64,000 bases of DNA from Lota lota (GCA_026745465.1 JACYXH010000429.1:4283878-4347877); one strand, 5' to 3'. Shown: positions 1-11,425, counted from the first letter of the stretch. A program made the numbers and translations. The notes: generated by a model from the letters alone, not told the origin.

Positions 1-110
1 CCATCTCCACTCCCACTGTCCTGTCAGCATACGGGTGGCGCGCGATCGATGCTCCTCGTCGCGTAATGGCCTTTCAAAAAACACTGACCTGTGAGAATTA
101 GGCAGCACCT

Positions 111-330
111 CTACAAGAAGAAGCACTCAACCATATTAGGGTAGAGTACCCCTACAAGAGGAAGCACTCAACCATATTAGGGTAGAGTACCCCTACAAGA
201 GGAAGCACTCAACCATATTAGGGTAGAGTACCCCGACAAGAGGAAGAGCTCAACCATACAAGGGTAGAGAACCCCTACAGGAGGAAGAGATCAACCATAC
301 AAGGGTAGAGTACTGCTACAAGAGTGCCAG
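111..330 (+). repeat. 41-bp minisatellite, about five copies
   Basis: The unit contains ctacaagaggaagc, actcaaccat and gggtagagtaccc. The ctaca start recurs at 111, 152, 193, 234, 275 and 316, an exact 41-base period. The first three copies are nearly identical (...ccatattagg) and the last two have diverged (...ccatacaagg). Confidence 0.95.
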
Positions 331-439
331 TCTCCCCAAAACACTACGTGAACGTTCCACTCGGAATCGAACGCAGGTAACGGTCTTTTCATGTTGCCGA
401 GGTGCCTGTTAGTATACTCATCGAAGTTAAGATGAAGGG

Positions 440-700
440 GCACCTTGTGTGTGGATGTGTGGAGCTCTGCCTAGGCAGTGGTTGACTGTGGCGTCCGAGA
501 GAGGGTTAAGCGTCTCGTACATTTCTAGTATAACGCCACGGTGTGTGTGGATGTGCAGATGTGTGGAGCTCGTTCTGGACAGCCATTGATTTTGATGATC
601 GCGTCCGAGAGCAAGTTAGGCTTCCCGGACACGTATATATAATGCTACGGTGTGAGTGGATGAGTGTCTGAGTAGCTTCTCAGTACAACGTCACGGTGTG
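440..700 (+). repeat. degenerate ~110-bp tandem repeat, about 2.5 copies
   Basis: The landmarks gcgtccgagag (491 and 601) and acgccacgg / atgctacgg / acgtcacgg (ending at 541, 650 and 696), each followed by tgtg-ggatg, show two ~110-base units and one shortened copy. The function is unknown. Confidence 0.75.
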
Positions 701-1388
701 TGGCGCATTTCACATACAATGTCGCTGATTATAACGTTCATACACAACAGCGGTACTAAAAAAGTATCACAAAGTTGCCGTGGATCGTAACACGCCCCTC
801 TCCTTTCTAGAACTCTCAGCCCAAATAAATTTTTTTATCTCAAAGTGTTCGAATTCCAGCTGAAACAGTGGGTTCACTGGCTCTTTAAGAGAAAACACAC
901 TTTACGAGAGTTAATGTGCGTTTTCATAGGAAGAACCCCCACACGCACCGCTCACACATAAGCCTAGACAAGCACAAGCCCCCCCACCCCCACCCAGTCT
1001 GTTTATGTTATTTCCCCTCCAAATATGCCACTTCCTCCGGCCAGCCTAGGAGTTGAGTACACAGCTTAAATTATTCAAGTTAGGCCTGTCTTTTATAGAG
1101 ACAATGCTGCGGTGTGCAGTCATAGGCGTACGCAGGTGTCATGTTGTTCAACAACAAAAAATCTATAATAAAATGTGGACCTCACAAATAACATTAATAC
1201 ATGAAGACATGCTTCCTCTCAGGCTCGAATTGCCCTGTGCCTCTTTTGCGGTAACGGCTGGTGTGAGCTGAACATTTGCCCTGTCTGACATTTTATCAAG
1301 ACTACACCCTGCTTGGCCATGACCACAAGTCAATGCAGTGGTAAAGTCAATGAACAGACAAGGGGGGGGGGGGTCATTATAGGGAATG

Positions 1389-1730
1389 TTTCCGGGAACA
1401 GTCAGAGAGCGAGACAAGAGGGCACAAAGAGAGAGCGATAGAGCGAGGGTGTCTGAGATAGATAGAGAGAATAAGAGAGAGATAGAGAGAAACAGAGAAG
1501 AGACAAGAGGACACAAAGGGAGAAAGAGAGAGATAGAAAGAGAGAAAGAGGGGGACAGAGTCTGAGAGAGAAAGAGATTCAGAGAGATCTAGAGAGTAAG
1601 AGAGAAAGAGAAATAAATTGATGAGAAGAGACAAAAGGGCACAAAGAGAGGGGAAAGAGTCAGAAACAGATAGAGAGAGAGTCAGGGGAGAAGAGAGACG
1701 AGGAGAGAAAGTGATAGACAGTATACTGTG
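1389..1730 (+). repeat. purine-rich GA imperfect repeat block
   Basis: This is a long run of gagaga, agaga and related purine words on the plus strand with few interruptions. It produces misleading Ser/Leu-rich open frames on the minus strand. Confidence 0.9.
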
Positions 1731-2507
1731 CTGCAAAATGCCCAGGGCCTGAGCGTCACTCTCTTCCTCCTCCACCATCTCAACACTCGCCCTGCCTCTC
1801 CCCCAGCAAGGGGGCCCATACCTCACTCATTAAACACTTGAAATAATAAATATGCTCCACAAATGATCATTTTCTGTCCTGTTGGAGGGAGCATAACACT
1901 GTAAAAAAGGTTTGCTAGATCCCTAGATGGGATAAACTGAAATGGCTGCTTCAGTAATGAGTGTGGCTGTAGCTAGGTGCTGCTTAGCTAGAGGAACAGA
2001 GAAATGTACTAACAGAGAGAATGCATTGGGCGATGTCTTGCTAAACTAAAACCCTTGTTTGGTTGTTTGACGTTCTGAATTCAAATGTATTTGTTTCCAT
2101 TTTTTTTCATTCCGTTGATAGTGTCTCCTGCTCCCTGAAGGCTGGAGAGGGCAAATCTGAGAAGATGTCAATGTGCTTTTGAGAAAACAGACACAGCCTA
2201 CAACCACGAATTAATTAGATTCTTCATCTCCATTATCCCCCTCTGTAGCCTCTTTCACAAAAGATCTAAGCTCCAAAATAAGGCAGACTATGCAATGGTT
2301 AAATAATGATCAACAAAGATTTGTGACAATTAGCTCTGGAAACCAGACCTGCATTTAATTGTGGTGCTGAAAAAAAACATGAGCACCAACAAAACAACAA
2401 AACAAAAGACCTTGACAAGTGGAACCTGCAAAAAAGACGACAACCTCCAAACTTCATGTCAGATGTGTCTCAATGAATAACATGATCTAGCTAGACACTT
2501 ACAGTAT

Positions 2508-2521
2508 CCCCCCCCCCCCCC
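2508..2521 (+). repeat. poly-C run
   Basis: Fourteen consecutive C, followed by tccccccg. Confidence 0.9.
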
Positions 2522-2626
2522 TCCCCCCGTGTACTTCGTTCTGCTCAAGTTTCTCTCCCTCATCTCTCCTCTCCTCTTAATGGCCTGAAATCACTGTCTG
2601 CTGTGCACCACATGGAGCGACCCCCG

Positions 2627-2645
2627 CCCCCCCCCCCCCCCCCCC
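2627..2645 (+). repeat. poly-C run joined to poly-A
   Basis: Nineteen C residues are followed directly by eight A residues. Confidence 0.9.
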
Positions 2646-3706
2646 AAAAAAAAGAAGTCTAGGCCTACGCGCAACACTAATTAAAGTTAGCTCCGTGTCT
2701 GCAGGTCTGCGTACGTGAGACCGCCATTGGCCGGGGCTCGCTTCACATGAGTCCTGTGTGACAGACACAGCTGCCCCCCACCCACCGATCCATGCTTGCA
2801 TTCATCCATCTGAAACATCACGATTCCTACGCTTCCATATTAGTCGTCTGCTCAGAAATGGAGCATGTGGGGGCTGGTGCTATCGGTGGCGGTGATCGCT
2901 GGTACTGTGGCTGTGTCCACGACAAATGACAAACGAAGGAAGGAGGCGGTCGGTTCATCTTAGTGGGTGGGTGTGGGAGAAGGATTGGGAGGTGGTGGAG
3001 GTTAGCGGGGTGGGGGATGGGGGGGATGTCTCCGGAGGTGTTTCAGTGAGTGCAGCACCGGCCGCGGTGCCGCTACTGATTAGAGACAACAGCCCCATCA
3101 TAGGAGGGTGGGGAAGAGGGGGACGGGAGTCTTTTGACAGCAACCCTCTCCCGTCAGGCAAACAGCTGGGGCTGTATCTGCCACCGGTGGCCTGTCAGAA
3201 GGTGACAAAAAACCAGGTGACGGAAAAAAGGTGTAGGGGGCGGGGTGGAGAGAGAGCCTTCTGTTACCGAACAAAAGACGGGACGGCGATGGTGGAGACG
3301 TGCGAGACGGCCCAACGTCACGCCGTCGGAGCTCTCGTCCAAAGAACAGAAGCAGAATGAAAAGAAAGGGGCCCCGTTTCGTTTCCATCCCATTCCCCAT
3401 GCTGGGCTCACAGGGTACCATGCAATCTCCGTCCAAGCACACCAAGGGCTGAAATTACAAACCCACCCCTGGGGGGCGGGGGGCAGTGAGGCGGGCTAGG
3501 TAGTAGGAGTGGGGACGGGGGTGGGGCTCTATACTGACATTCATCTCTATAAGCTGCTGGTGGAGGTCGGAGCCCACAGTGGACCCTCCCTTCAGCGAGC
3601 CGGGCCGGGCGTCCCTGGGCACCCCTTAATAATTTCATTGCCCATTGCTCTGGGGTTGATAAATCCAAATCCCTCGGAATTGACTCCTGGCGGGCGACGT
3701 TGCCGG

Positions 3707-3707
<1 letters not shown>

Positions 3708-3776
<69 letters not shown>

Positions 3777-3782
3777 ACACAC
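3708..3782 (+). repeat. (CA)n microsatellite
   Basis: About 75 bases of CA with a single T interruption near 3771. Confidence 0.97.
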
Positions 3783-4961
3783 TTCTTCTATTGTCTTCCT
3801 GCAGCAGTGCTCTGGAGGGGGCAGGGGTGGGGGGGTGGGGGGGGTTGGGGGTTGTTACTTATACTGGCGAGCGGCGGTGAGTGATGTCTTTACATGGGAG
3901 ATGTGTAAGCGAACACCCCAGGCTGGGCTGTGCAGGAGATAACCTCTGCTTTAGACAGGCAGAAGCTGCCCTCGTGCCAAAGGTGTTGGGTTACCCTCCT
4001 CCTGCTATTTACTGAGCGTGAGAGATTTCTCCTGCGGTCAGCATGACTGCATTACGCATGCAATACCCACAAAAAACATCCGCCGGTGACATTGGCACAA
4101 ATAGTGGTTGTGTAAACAGTCCTCAGCCCTCTCTGTAACGTTTTTGGGATACTTTTAACTTTGGTTATTTTTCTCCGTCTTGGTCTTTCCGCTATGCTGC
4201 CTCTTAGGTTGTGCTATTTCATCTGTCTTTATTCTGTATTTTTCCCTTTGTTTTCTCTCTCTCTCTCTCTTCCTCTCTCTCTCTCTCTACCCCTTCTCGT
4301 TTCTCTGTCAACTCTCTCTCCCTCTGTGAAGGGGCCGAGCTGGGCCCCTGCAAATGAAGCGAGCCTAACTTCCATTTCAGACTGCCAGGGATCGATATGA
4401 AGTGCTCAGCATCAGCCATGACGCTCTCTGCCTCCCCAACACACCCCCACAGGGGAGGACCAGGCAGGCAAATCAAACGCGCCTTAACTCCTAACACGTA
4501 AACATAGCTCACAGACTGCTGCTGCAATTCAGTTTTTTTATTGCCCGAATTTACTACATGGGTTGAGCGCCAAACAATCACAGATGTATTATGGTGCTTG
4601 GACACAGTGCAGTGGTTCGGACCACGTCTGGCCTGAGGAGACTGTAAGAGAACAGGGAGGGCTTGCGTACAGTGCAGCAGACAAAGGCGTATATGAGCAA
4701 CAAAAAAAAAGAACCAAAATTAACCAAAATGGCGTACTAGAATCGTAGGGAAACAACAGATGCACCACCAAACAAACAAAAACACCTCTATGCAACAGAT
4801 GCAAAAACGCAGCAGCCAAACTACAAAATAATTAATCAAATATGGACGGCATGTCCACCGGGAGATGCAGACAAGAGCCAAAAGAAGAAGCCACTGGAAG
4901 TCAAAAGCGCTACGGCTAACGGTACGGATGGTGGTCGGGTGGAGCCTGGTCGGGCTGTTAC

Positions 4962-5129
4962 CTGGACAGGTGGCCACGCAGGCACTTTTCTGGACGTTCT
5001 GCCCCTCGCAGGACGTGCCTCCGTTCAGCGGCGTGGGATTGGTACAGCTGCGACTCCTCTTCTGCCAGCCCCGCCCACACACGGCACTGCAGGACGACCA
5101 CGTTGTCCACGTGGACCAGCCGCCGTTGA
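4962..5129 (-). CDS. unc5a: unc5a-like netrin receptor, exon 6 (first thrombospondin type-1 repeat; possible cassette exon)
   Basis: The acceptor is gccggacag, with its pyrimidine tract set back from the AG, and the donor is CCAG|GTAACAG. Phase is 1 at both ends (168 nt, exactly 56 codons). The translation is [20 protein letters not shown], then [17 protein letters not shown] and [17 protein letters not shown]: a complete TSP1 repeat with six cysteines, the W-x-x-W-x-x-W C-mannosylation ladder and the R-rich layers. QNVQK resembles UNC5A. The exon can be skipped without a frame change. From memory, human UNC5A is listed at 842 residues without this repeat and rat at 898 with it, a difference of 56, so alternative use in fish is plausible. 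The CxxS/TCG O-fucose motif reads C-S-A-V-C-G here and so lacks the Ser/Thr. The second TSP1 exon was not found down to position 1. Confidence 0.94.
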
Positions 5130-6052
5130 CTGTCCGGCCCACATGGGGGTAGGGGGAGTAGGGGATAGAAGGGATACGGAAAGGAGAAGGATGGAGGGAG
5201 GAAGGGAGGGAGGGAGGGATGAAGTGAGGGGAAAGAGCAGCCAGGATTACCCGACATGCACCAAAGGAGAAGAGTCGTGCAAAGGTGGACTAGAGTGTGA
5301 CCGATGCTGTACGCTCTCTTTGTTGCACTGGCCTGCCTAGGTGGGTTTAAGAGGCAGACCCATGCAAGAGAGGCTTCCTGGGCTTCTTGACCCAACCACT
5401 GACTTCATAACAAGGCTCTGGACATTATATGACAACCTGACAGGTTGGAAGTCAGCATGTTAATGGCAAATGTCTGAACCTCTGTCAAGACATTGCAGTA
5501 ACAGTAAAGGACTTGGCCAGGAAAGGAATATGTATAAAGCCACTTTGACATTTGTAATTGGCTCAAGCGTGTGCCTTTCTGAATAACAAAGCTATCAAGA
5601 TACACTGCAATTAGAGCTATACAAGTCGTGTCCCCTACACAACTGAACTACCACGGATTTAAAGTATTTTGTATTTCATTCTTGGCTTTCTCTCTTGAGT
5701 ACTCCTTAAATGATAGAGAAGGGAGTAGGCAGTAAATTCTCGTATTGGGTTGACAGTAAAAGGCAATGCAGCTCATACTGACTTCCTGTTATAACAGCCT
5801 CATGCTGAACTGAATAACCCCTCGCAGGGCAAAGCACTTTTGCCTTGAACCCTCGCCAGCCATCAGGGACATAATTGGTGTTGTACAACTGGATCATGGC
5901 AGGTGATTGCATCAAATCTAGCTAGTTCTAATCAACTTCTTCCTGCATTCACCACGCCGCCTGCCCCAGCCTCCAACCGACCAAGGGCTACTCCAAGGGT
6001 TGACTGGAACCGGTGGTGTGCCTCACTCCGCAGTAGCTATCCCTTCCTAATT

Positions 6053-6075
6053 CCCCCCCCCCCCCCCCCCCCCCC
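6053..6075 (+). repeat. poly-C run followed by CT-rich tract
   Basis: Twenty-three C residues, followed shortly by imperfect CT repeats up to about 6130. Confidence 0.9.
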
Positions 6076-6129
6076 TGACCAACTCTATATCTCTCTCTCT
6101 CTCTCCCTCTCTTGCTCTCTCTCTTGCTC

Positions 6130-6310
6130 TCATTGCCGTGGCTGAATCATTTCCTTGCCCTCTCTATGCGATTGATTGCCCACCACGGCGAGGCAAATTG
6201 CCAGGCAACGCTGCCCCTGATTACCTCTTAGCACAGAGTGCAGTCACCAGCCAGGCCTTGTTAAAATGCATTTCTGCCCGCCTATTCCCCGAGCCCACTA
6301 TAAGTAAGTG
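6130..6310. promoter_or_regulatory. possible conserved non-coding block in intron 5
   Basis: Unlike its repeat-rich surroundings, this stretch is complex sequence with balanced base use and homeodomain-like and paired-type cores (tgattgcc, aaattgcc, ttaaaatgca). This impression is based only on sequence texture; no comparison could be made. Confidence 0.2.
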
Positions 6311-7301
6311 AGGTTATAATGATTTTCCATACCTAGAACTTCTGATGGCTAAAGATTGGCATTGTTCTTTTTCCCCCTCAACAATAGAGTGATGGTATAT
6401 GCATTGTTGTATGTGAATGAGCATTCCACTATGTTATTTAAATGAACACTGCAATGGTTTTACTTGTTTATTTTGCCATGAATAGTGAGATTTTTAAAAG
6501 AGGTCTTTTTAAACTTGCCTGCAATTTGTTTACCATTTCTTTGGCTCCAAGATCGAACTTGATTAACAGGACAAAGAAGATGACCAGGAGTGTTCAATGG
6601 CTACACATCTATTTCAACTCAAGACTTCAAAAGAACGAAAAATCCACTTAGTATGCTCAGGGGATTGTTGTTGAATCTCGGAAATTACATTATGTTTCCT
6701 CTGAGCTACGATACTGTATCCCAAAAACGTAACTAAATGCATGATGCTGCACCTTTGCCATTCTCACACCGTATCACAGTTAAAACGGTGATATAGCTTA
6801 AGTAGTAAACGGCCATTGCCTACAGCATATATTTAGCCACAGATGATTTCATTACAATACAATATTGTCCTCCATTTACGGCACTCAACTCGCAGGCACC
6901 TAAACGCCTTAATCTAATCACAGCCAACACAGGGTCACGGCTCACACACTGTGCTTCGCTATATAGCTCACACACTCAACGGTGCTTTCATCACTCCTTC
7001 CAAGGTGAGGGTCTCTCCGTTTCTCTTAAGCATGTACCTAGGAATTAAGGTAGGCAGTAATGTATGCACACCTAAGTAGTACTCGCGCCCAGGGAACCCT
7101 TGGTGAGAGAAAATGTGCTGTTCCTTCGCATTTTAATAAAGGTCACTGTGCTTATCAAGCTTAGTCATTATTTACAGTTTGCTGTTAATTCAATTCCTTG
7201 CCTCCCGTTGGCATCGTTACAGAGGAGGGGGAAAGAGATTGCTGATTGCTGATTGGAGGCTGCGGATGCAGTGTGTCAGTTTGGATCTGTGTATGTGTCT
7301 T

Positions 7302-7305
<4 letters not shown>

Positions 7306-7341
<36 letters not shown>
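7306..7341 (+). repeat. (GT)n microsatellite
   Basis: An uninterrupted GT array within a longer GT-rich run. Confidence 0.95.
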
Positions 7342-7343
<2 letters not shown>

Positions 7344-8127
7344 AGGGTCACCCGTGGTGTTTTTTATTTAAGATGATCATTATTTTTGCGATTGCTAATG
7401 CCCTCTTGTTTATTTAGTTAATCATTACTGCATCACCGGAAGAGGTCTGAAGTAAGCGGCACCACGTCGCAATGACAATTAGAGTTATCGAAAGAGCGGT
7501 ACTACATTTCACTTAGCAAGGGAGAGGTACACCAAGGATTTTCTGCAATGTAATCCCTGCCCCCATCACCACCACCACTACTAGGGGTAACAAGGTAACA
7601 CCAGGGGTGCAGTCCAAAATATTTTCCTACATCCTCATTCCTAATGCTCTTTCGCTATACCCTCGTGGCGGTGTGATGTGTCAATTCAGTTAGTGGGCTA
7701 GCACGAGGAAAGGAACCGTGTGGAAATGAGCCAGCAGAGCTGCAACATCAACAGTTTATGATCTCGGCCAATCACAATCTTCAGGCAGGCTCTATGGGCA
7801 TATGTCCCATCGTCAAATCTCCGAAGCACTTCTTGTGAAGGATACACTGACGTATCCTCGATCCGAAGCAGCTTCAGCCAACGGTTTTTAAGATGCTTCT
7901 CTCGCTTACTACGTATAAGGATAGTGGCTACAATGGCGATAAAGGAGCATGTGTGGAGATTTAGCAAGTGAGGGGCGAGCGGAATCACTATTGCACCCAA
8001 GGTCACATGCGAGATACACAACAACCAACAACAGCTATTGCTTTGTTATTACATATTACATGCATCACTGCAGATCCTGCTGCTGAGAAACGAGCATAGA
8101 CTAGGTGGGGGCGAGATGGCCACCTAC

Positions 8128-8308
8128 CATAGACCAGCACTGCGGCTGAGGGGCTCTTGCGGCGTGCAACGATGTTCTTGGCCGCGCACGTGTAGTTGCC
8201 CGTGTCGGCCAGGCGTGCCTGCTTGATGATGAGGTTGTGGTCGGCGGTGACGAAGAAGTTGGGGTCGCTGGCCGGGTCTAACACGTCCTCGTTCCGCTGC
8301 CACTCCAC
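8128..8308 (-). CDS. unc5a: unc5a-like netrin receptor, exon 5 (second half of Ig domain 2)
   Basis: The acceptor is ttcctaccag and the donor is G|GTAGGTG. The exon starts in phase 0 and ends in phase 1 (181 nt). The minus-strand translation begins VEWQRNEDVLDPASDPNFF and continues DHNLIIKQARLADTGNYTC and AAKNIVARRKSPSAAVLVY. The Ig2 core tryptophan (VEW), the F-strand cysteine in NYTC and the overlapping N-glycosylation sequon NYT are all present. RLADT, IVARR and SAAV are closer to UNC5A (RLADT, IVARRRSASAAV) than to the other paralogues (RLSDT, IVAKR.STTATV), which is the main reason for the symbol. The exon is GC-rich compared with its introns. Reading frames on the opposite strand here are shadows. 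Confidence 0.95.
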
Positions 8309-8804
8309 CTGGTAGGAAGTACATATTGGTGTTTTTCTACAGGGCACCACCTGCACTGCACACGGACGATGGTCCTCTCTCTGTCCCCGCTCTCTGTAGC
8401 ATTACCCAGCTTGCACAATAATGCCACGGACATTAAATCACTTTTCCCCTAACAGGGAAAAATAACACACTGTTCAATGTAACAACGACAGAAATAAACA
8501 CGTGGAGAAATGTGTTTTGTAGTGCTTTGTCAGTGCAGGAGCTGTTGCTCCTGTGTCGACTGAACAACCACTACACCAGCTGCAGGATAGCAGCCATTTG
8601 ATGATCAGAGCTTGTGAGGGACCACACTGCCCTATGGAAACAATACAGTCTGGACCTTGTCCAGCCTTTTGTCAGCCTACACACGCAACGCTTCCCTTAT
8701 CCTCTTCTCGCTTGACCCGACGCCGTCTCACCAGGAACTTGAATTACTGCTGGTGAACGCAACGGCCTCATGCCATTGGGCTTTACTTTGTTTACAATCC
8801 TCAC

Positions 8805-8848
8805 TCCCCCACCCCCACCCCCAACCCCACCCCCACCCCCACCCCCCA
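8805..8848 (+). repeat. (C4-5A)n repeat
   Basis: The words cccccaccccca recur with small length changes. Confidence 0.9.
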
Positions 8849-9004
8849 CTGCCTCCTATGGCGACCTTCACATGCTTCTGTTGTGTATTCTGTTCTGCTC
8901 TCTCCAGCTAGTCCCTTGTCCCCCAAACCACACTGTCCCTGCATGCGTTTTGCTATACTGTGGCTGTTGTGTATTCTGCAGGAGGTGGGGTGTGGGAGGG
9001 GTGA

Positions 9005-9026
9005 GGGGGGGGGGGGGGGGGGGGGG
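9005..9026 (+). repeat. poly-G run
   Basis: Twenty-two consecutive G. A second run of about 15 G lies at 9255-9269. Confidence 0.9.
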
Positions 9027-9283
9027 TGCTAATGCTTGGCACGCTTTGTATCACAACTACTGGAGTGCTGAGTATGGAAGCTTGTAGCATGGGAGCGGGA
9101 GGGCGCACGCGGACGCAGTGGGAGCAGCTGGCCTTCACCTTGCTCTACATACAAACACCGCCATCCTCTCCTCCACAATGTACACACCTTTCTCTTCCAA
9201 GCTACACACCGTGTGCAGGGCGGAGGAGGCGGATGGCATGGAAAAATAGAAGGTGGGGGGGGGGGGGGGTGATTAGAGAGAGG

Positions 9284-9600
9284 AGGAGAAAGAATAGGGT
9301 CTACAGAGAGAGAGAGAAGGAAGAGAAAGAGGAGAAATAACAGGGATAAAGGGGGCTACGGAAAAAAGAGCGAGAGAAAGAGAGATCGAAAGACTAGGGG
9401 CTCGTAGTGTAGAAGAGAGAGAATGGGAGAGGAAGACTGGAAAGAGAGTGAATGCTGTCCGGAGAGACCAAAGAGTGAATGAATGGAATGTGAGTAACAA
9501 CGAAACAACAAGAGAAAGAAGGTGGTCAAGGAAAGAAAGTGCACAGGGGGAAGTAAAAGAGAGAAAAGAGAGTGAGAGGGAGAGAGGGAGAGAGGGTGAG
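9284..9600 (+). repeat. purine-rich GA imperfect repeat block
   Basis: The plus strand is nearly all purine with gagaga and aagaga words. Frames on the other strand are Ser/Leu-rich artefacts. Confidence 0.88.
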
Positions 9601-10008
9601 GCAAATGGAGCCATTAATTATATATAGGCCTTTTGAGGTGCCAGCCGAGGCAAGAAGCCTCCGAGCTCCTTCTGAATGATGTGATGAGACAATGTGATAT
9701 ATGGCTTTTCAGCGATGTAAAAAGGATAATAAATCAATAAGCGGGAATAATTAAAAGCGCCATTTTTCTGTCTGTGTCATGTAAGTGCGTGCATGCATGG
9801 GTGAGTGTATATGTGTGTGTGTGTCTGTGTGTGTGTATTCCCCCCTGTTGAAGGCTTTTAGTCGACATAAGACTAAACCATTTTATTTATTTATCTTTCC
9901 TTTTGTTTTGATGTCTGATTTGAGAACGAAGGGCAAAGTTACGTGAGACATGAACCTTTAAATAACTGGCTACCTTTCGGTTGAGTGTGTGTTCATTCTG
10001 TTTGTGTC

Positions 10009-10012
10009 TGAG

Positions 10013-10043
<31 letters not shown>

Positions 10044-10094
10044 TTCTCTCCCACACACTCTCTCTCTCTCTCTCCCACACACTCTCGCTCTCTC
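10009..10094 (+). repeat. CT/CA tract against the exon 4 splice donor
   Basis: The plus strand shows (ct)n blocks separated by two cccacacactctctc cassettes. On the transcribed strand this is a GA/GTGT tract that begins a few bases into intron 4. Confidence 0.95.
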
Positions 10095-10096
10095 AC

Positions 10097-10200
10097 CTCA
10101 GGTGGAGGCACCCCCTCGGGAGGATGGCATCGCAACAACACCTCCTGGTCCAGAGTCACCTCCTTCCCCTGTGGCTCCTCTTCAAAGTTCTTCCGCAGGT
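10097..10200 (-). CDS. unc5a: unc5a-like netrin receptor, exon 4 (first half of Ig domain 2)
   Basis: The acceptor is gtgctccag and the donor is GAG|GTGAGA. The exon starts in phase 1 and ends in phase 0 (104 nt), which matches the start of exon 5. The minus-strand translation is [18 protein letters not shown] followed by [16 protein letters not shown], completing the Tyr left by exon 3. LRKNFE.EP..KEV and LL.C.PPEG.P..E are UNC5-family signatures, and the cysteine is the B-strand cysteine of Ig2. The exon is an ordinary member of the ectodomain series. What is odd is its surroundings: a GA/GTGT repeat about 85 bases long begins within a few bases of the donor. Confidence 0.94.
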
Positions 10201-10565
10201 CTGGAGCACAGGAGATGGTCATGGAAAAAACAAACAAGAAAAACAACATACAACATAAGGAAAGAAGGAAAATATATCAACACATATATATCTATATAAA
10301 AAACCGAAAAGACAATCCTACTCCAGCAGGATATCTGGTGAGCATTACGTGACACCCATGCATAAAACCAAACAGCTTCTTTCATTTCTGCCACAGCGGA
10401 AAGGCCTTGACTTAGGAAGCCTGTTACACTCCGACTGCTTAATTAGTCACAGAGGGGTCAGTGGCCTGGACCATGCTGCTTATTACAGCCCTCTTCACAC
10501 ACTCTTGCCTGGGCCCACACAGCAGCACGGGCATCAGGCTAAAGCCATTGCATTACTACTGCCCC

Positions 10566-10780
10566 CACCCCCTACTGTGCCACACACACATTAAGATACA
10601 CTAATGCACATGCATAATGCCTGAACACACCATATACACACACACGATGCGAATGGAAAGACACACAAATACACACACACAATGCATATGCTCAAACACA
10701 CACGATGCGAGCGCACACACGCATACATGATGCGTGCGCACACACACACACAATGTGTATGCACACACACACACACAGCT
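10566..10780 (+). repeat. degenerate CA-rich repeat with recurring atgcg/atgca words
   Basis: (CA)n stretches alternate with cacgatgcgaa, caatgcatatg, cacgatgcgagc, catgatgcgtgc and caatgtgtatgc, which suggests an old ~25-45 base unit built on CA repeats. Confidence 0.8.
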
Positions 10781-11423
10781 CTGTCCCCTTTCTCATCCCC
10801 ACAATCCGCCAGCCCGTAAGGTCTCTCACCGCTGCGCTGAGGCCTACATGGTTGCCAGTGCAGACCCTTCCCTCCCTAGCTGCATGCACACTAAAACCAG
10901 TGAAATCACCAAATTTATATTTTTTTGGGTTCATGGAGAAAATAAGATATCATGGAATATATAAAAAATTAACACATAATATACATGACAGGCATGTACA
11001 TGTCCAGAATTTACACATACATGATGTGTTAATAAATAAATGCTATAAATGAACCAAAATGGCTCTTTGTATGCAATGTGTCCTGTGAGACCAACAGTGC
11101 TTGATAGGCATGCAGGTTAAGAGTTAACCTGGAGGAGATGAGAGTCAGGTCTAAAGTATGTACATGTTATGTATGTACTACTACTACTATTATTGGGCAT
11201 CTAGTGGCTGAGGAAATGTCTGTGGGCCGCTGGTTTATTCCTTAAACACATGTTGGTGTCATGGCGGCCAATAGCATTATCGCGATGTGCGGAACACTTT
11301 GTGATATTCACTGAAGGCGATCTAATGGGACTGGAGGACACTTAATAAGGCCTAGAAGCCTAGAGGGCTGTAATGGATTTGTGCATGTGTGTACATCAAG
11401 ATTCACAGATGTTCTCTGTTAGA

Positions 11424-11425
<2 letters not shown>

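Larger units (their letters stand above)
1..4961 (-). other. unc5a: unc5a intron 6 (partial)
   Basis: The intron starts at the exon 6 donor and runs off the left edge of the window. I searched the minus strand for the second TSP1 repeat (WSPWSKWS...NGG..C type) and did not find it. The stretch holds a 41-bp minisatellite, a degenerate ~110-bp repeat, a GA-rich block, two poly-C runs and a (CA)n array. Between about 1750 and 2500 and between 3800 and 4900 I see no convincing gene. Confidence 0.8.
5130..8127 (-). other. unc5a: unc5a intron 5
   Basis: This 2998-base intron lies between the Ig2 and TSP1 exons and is phase 1. It contains a 23-base poly-C run, a (GT)n array at 7306-7341 and a low-repeat block around 6130-6310 that may be conserved. 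No other exon-like sequence is visible. Confidence 0.88.
8309..10096 (-). other. unc5a: unc5a intron 4
   Basis: This 1788-base phase 0 intron splits Ig domain 2. It is unusually rich in simple sequence: a GA/CT tract against its 5' splice site, a purine-rich block at 9284-9600, two poly-G runs and a C5A repeat. No coding signal beyond shadow frames. Confidence 0.88.

Noticed and set aside
1-4961. Search for the second TSP1 exon of the receptor
   Set aside because: No minus-strand block with the W-x-x-W and cysteine spacing was seen; it probably lies beyond position 1.
4939-5340. Plus-strand frame opposite the TSP1 exon
   Set aside because: It is a shadow of exon 6, whose minus-strand product is clear. 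The same holds for the plus-strand frames opposite exons 5 (8038-8226) and 2 (28827-29039).
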